From: Scleromitrula shiraiana
Taxonomy: Eukaryota; Ascomycota; Leotiomycetes; Helotiales; Sclerotiniaceae
Assembly: GCA_028455995.1 (NCBI GenBank)
Contig: JABELC010000007.1
Coordinates: 310,001-374,000, forward strand
DNA length: 64,000 nt
Reading direction: 5' to 3'
Shown here: piece after piece, positions 60,562 to 64,000 of the stretch
How the letters are laid out: each line of letters opens with the position of its first letter
Numbering within the stretch: the first letter of the stretch is position 1
Notes under the pieces: model-generated
What the model saw: only the letters and a program-made list of their open reading frames with translations
Told to the model about the DNA's origin: nothing
Database searches by the model: none
Program-made: the position numbers and the translations under genes

Positions 60562-62617
60562 ATGGCAAAGAGAAATTGGGCAAAGTCCTGCTGCGGAGTT
60601 TTGAATAGTATTCTTGCCGCACTTGTTTTGTATGCGACTTTATATTTGGGTGTACTCATTATTCAGAAGGGATCAATTCCAAACTCTCCATCGGATCTTT
60701 ACAAAAAACCTACGTCGGGTTCTCAAGGTTCAGATGCCTCTAATCATATTGGAGGTTCTGGATCTGTGCCTCCTCCACCTGCGAAATTACACATCGAAAG
60801 AATAAATCCAAATGCGAATTGGTTTAATCGACCTGAAAGTTTAGTTATACCAAAAGATGATTTTCTAGGAAAACGACCAGATGTCAATACAATTGCGAAC
60901 CTTACAAAATTGGTAGAAGAATGTAGGGGATCATACAAGAAGATTGAGAAAATGCCATATGTTTTCGATTGTTTAAAATATTTAAATGAAGGGGAGAAGG
61001 AATATTATTATCTACCACCAAAAGGAGAACGAGCAAGCGAACAATCACCGAAGATGGCGGAATATTTAAATTCTGATGGGAAGGATAATTCGTTGAAGGA
61101 ATATCCTTCGTATAAAGCGGCTTCGAAAATATCGATTGGTCAATGTAATGGTCCTATTGTACCATATCATACTTATTGGACGGGTCCTGCAACTTGGAGA
61201 GTTGAACTCTTCCTAAAGGCTTACTTCCATACTCAAAATATTCCTTGTTCAAAGATATGGATTTGGTTAGATGGCGATAGGGATCCGGATGCCATTGATA
61301 AAATGATGAATCATGATCCGTTATTCAAACGATTTTTACCCTTAGTCGAAAGAGGAGATATCATATTAAAATTATGGCGATTTCCATCCAGAATACCATT
61401 ACCATCAGGAGACAATACAGATGGAGTAGGCTATTACAAGAACCCCGGAAAACCCAACGCCAAAAACGAAACAATGGTCGCGGATGGATTAATGCGAGAT
61501 TCAAATAATCAAGAATGGCTACTCCTAACTGAAAAACAAATGACCTTTTTACCAGTCGCCGTATCAGATGCGGTTAGATTCGTCGTTTTACATATATACG
61601 GTGGTGCATATTTCGATATGGATATCGTCATGTTACGAGATCTCCGACCCCTCCTCATTGGATCCGATCACGCCTTTGCAGAACGATGGGGTGGTCACGC
61701 TAGTCCTGGTGATTACAACACAGCAGTTATGTCACTCACAGCCAATTCCTCACTCTCAACATATCTACTAAGAGGAGGCGTACGAATGGGACTTAATTTC
61801 CACCCGAGAATTATAGGCGTGATGGCTGTGAAGGATAAGAGGAATCACGAATTCGCAATGCTGGAGACGGCGGCGTTTGATCCCATTTGGACGGAATTTA
61901 ATTGGGATCGTCTGGGACGCTGTACGGTTCCTTGTGTGAGGGATTATGGACAGGTTTTTAAAGGGAGGGATGCGTTCCCGAGAGGGGATGAGTGGGAGAG
62001 TTTTGATGGCGTGCAGTTGGAAGTTGCTGAGGAGAAAGGGAAACATTTTTGGGAAAGAAGATCTGGGGATGAAGTAGAAGAAGAAGAAAGGAGGAGAAGA
62101 GAGGAGAGAGCATCGATACAACAACAGCCTAAAAATCCTAATTCGTTAACGTTCGATCGGGCGGCACTAAGTAAAATGCAATATAAAATCGAGGAGGATA
62201 GATTTCCTCCTACGAATAGAACGATGGAGAATTTCTTTAGGGGTGCTTGGACTTATCATATTCATAATCAGGTATGTTTTTTTTTACCTCGTCAATTTCC
62301 TTAATCTTCCTTCTTTACTTTCTTCACTTCACCGTACCTCTTCCTCATTCCCCATTGTTCCGCTCTACACCCTTACTCCTCTATAAAACAAACACACAAA
62401 ATATATCTGATTCTCTCTCTCTCTCTCTCTCTCTCCAATCCTCAACTAACACGTATCAAAACAACAGTGGTATAAAAACCCCGAACCCTCATCATGGCTA
62501 AACGTTATCCAAAGAGCCCACGATGGATTTTTCGAGGGCGGTAGAAAAAATCCATATGGAGAGGTTTGGAGCGGCCCAGGCGTGGGCGCGTATGAGATGG
62601 CTTGGGAGTATACTTGA
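60562..62617 (+). CDS. Type II membrane glycosyltransferase with DXD motif (GT32-like sugar-binding fold)
   Basis: Two exons: 60562-62271 and 62468-62617 (619 residues); the 196-bp intron has a GTATGT donor, a CT microsatellite and an ACAACAG acceptor. A short basic N-terminus (MAKRNWAK) precedes one transmembrane segment (about residues 11-33, VLNSILAALVLYATLYLGVLII), fitting a Golgi type II protein. A stem follows, then the catalytic region with IPYH..YWTGP, WIWLDGD, AVRFVVLHIYGGAYFDMDIVMLRDL (DMD about residue 352-354, the metal/nucleotide-sugar site), GGHASPGDYNTAVM and HPRII. An acidic Glu/Arg-rich insert (about 505-520) precedes the C-terminal WTYHIHNQ/WYKNPEPSSW, which spans the splice site. 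Donor sugar and acceptor are unknown. The coding strand is C-rich at 61440-61760 and G-rich at 61800-62060. Confidence 0.85.
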
Positions 62618-64000
62618 ATGATTTTGTTGACTGGGGTTGGGATTTGTTTTGAGGGATTGCAGGAATGGATGCGAAGGATGTTGGTTTTGATACTTGATTG
62701 ATGTCTTGATGTTTCTGGGATGGACGAGAAAGAGAAAGAGAAGAAAGAGAAAGAGAAAGAGAGAGAAGAAATGTTCGTGTATTGGCGTATTGGTTGCGAG
62801 AAAGATGGTCATATGAGGCATAGAAGCATAGAGGCACAGAATAGAATATCCTAGAACGGGACAAGACAGCACAGGCCAGCGGTAATATTTCTGGATTCTT
62901 ACATTCGCTGCTTTGGCTGGTTGGTGGGTGTGGATGTGGATGTGGATGTGGGTGTGGATGTGGTGATGGGGATGGAGATGGAGATGGAGATGGCGTTTGG
63001 TTATACGTTCGTTGGAGAGTGAACAGGAATGAAAGGATATGACAAGACGGGATAAGACGGGATGAGACGGGATGGATTAAGATGGGATGGGATGTGCATA
63101 TGGTACATACATACATAGATAGATAGATAGATAGATAGCGGGCGTTCGCAGGGGAATTTTATTGGTTTTTGTTTGTTTGTCCTATTTTGGGGGTGGGTGA
63201 TGGGTGATGGGTGGTTTTGGATTGGGATTGGCATTGGTATTGGTATTGGGATTGGAGTCGGCGTTTTGGGTTGGAGTGGAATAAATAGGCGGGTGGATCA
63301 TTATGTCCTTGATACCATATCATATGGGTGGTGATGGGGGATTGGTGGGGGGGGGGGGCGATGGGATGGGGATGGGGGGAAATAAGATGAGATGAGAATG
63401 AGGATAAAAATGATAAAGATAAAAATAAAGATGAAAATAAAAATAAAGATAAAGATAAAGATAAATATAAAAATGAAAATAAAAATGAAGATAAAAATGA
63501 AGATGAGGAGAGAGAAAAGTGGTCAAGTTACATACACTGGCATATACCATTCAGTATTGGGAGTTAGCGAGGGGGAAGCGAAGAAAGATGGTGAAAAAAA
63601 GAAGAGAAGAGAAGAGAAGAGAAGAGAAGAGGAGAGGAGAGGAGAGTAGTAATCTGTATCTATTAAGAATTAAGAATTAAGAACTAGATAGTTTATTCAT
63701 CCATCCATCTGTCTATCAACCTGAGTGAGCGTTCCGAGAAATGAAAAAATAAAAATAAAAATAAAAATAAAAATAAAAATAAAAATAAAAATAAAAATAA
63801 AAATAAAAATAAAAATAAAAATAAAAATAAAAATAAAAATAAAAATAAAAATAAAAATAAAAATAAAAATAAAAATAAAAATAAAAATAAAAATAAAAAT
63901 AAAAATAAAAATAAAAATAAAAATAAAAATAAAAATAAAAATAAAAATAAAAATAAAAATAAAAATAAAAAAGAATGAATGATTAGCTTGAGGTTAGGTT
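62618..64000. other. Terminal intergenic stretch dominated by simple repeats
   Basis: 3' flank of the glycosyltransferase gene, then GATGTG/GGAGAT tracts (about 62930-62995), GATA (about 63115-63137), GGTATT near 63225-63250, a degenerate ATAAAA/ATGAAA tract (about 63405-63505), GAAGA (about 63600-63640) and the final AAAAAT array. No gene is supported. Confidence 0.7.
63744..63970 (+). repeat. Perfect (AAAAAT)n hexanucleotide array
   Basis: About 37 uninterrupted units over about 227 bp. The IKIKIK open frame across it is an artefact of the six-base period. Confidence 0.95.

Overview
This window is nuclear DNA from a filamentous ascomycete fungus (Pezizomycotina). Three things show this: short introns of about 46-85 bp with GTRNGT donors and CTAAT-type branch points; the gene set (fungal phytochrome, Met10-type sulfite reductase, Rrd1, Kar5/Tht1, Rsm1, Fmp52); and an AT-rich inverted-repeat element with the C-to-T / G-to-A decay typical of repeat-induced point mutation (RIP). 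The protein style and AT content suggest Leotiomycetes (Helotiales), but that is inference.

Layout. 1-392 is the 3' end of a DUF3500-family gene. 4411-5629 (-) is a small Ala/Thr/Glu-rich protein. 7769-9507 (-) is the PP2A activator Rrd1 with an APW-repeat tail. 10462-12505 (+) is an unrecognised, probably nuclear protein. 16062-20985 (+) is a fungal phytochrome hybrid histidine kinase. 22460-23437 is a long-inverted-repeat element flanked by TA. 24545-29170 (-) is a giant coiled-coil protein. 31191-32968 (-) is a Kar5/Tht1 nuclear-fusion protein. 33913-35262 (-) is a cytochrome P450 pseudogene. 36170-37023 (+) is mitochondrial ribosomal protein uL6m, convergent with 37119-38360 (-), the Hal2/Met22 phosphatase. 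38753-40242 (+) is a C3HC zinc-finger Rsm1-like protein. 40785-44434 (+) is an Uls1/Rad5-type SNF2 ATPase. 45540-46386 (+) is Fmp52. 46749-47213 (-) is a small mitochondrial-type protein. 47766-48600 (-) is a GH35 beta-galactosidase pseudogene. 49557-52912 (+) is the sulfite reductase flavoprotein subunit. 60562-62617 (+) is a DXD glycosyltransferase. About half of the window is intergenic DNA, unusually rich in microsatellites and minisatellites.

The genes do not form one cluster; they are ordinary housekeeping and signalling genes. Two belong to sulfate assimilation (Met22-type phosphatase and Met10-type reductase), about 11 kb apart. The features most worth a second look are the near-palindromic RIP-decayed element, the repeated C-rich to G-rich switch along the coding strand near gene 3' ends, two stop-free 48-bp introns, the APW repeats in Rrd1, and two pseudogenes whose lesions can be read directly. 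Exon boundaries were assigned by eye from splice signals, reading-frame continuity and family conservation.
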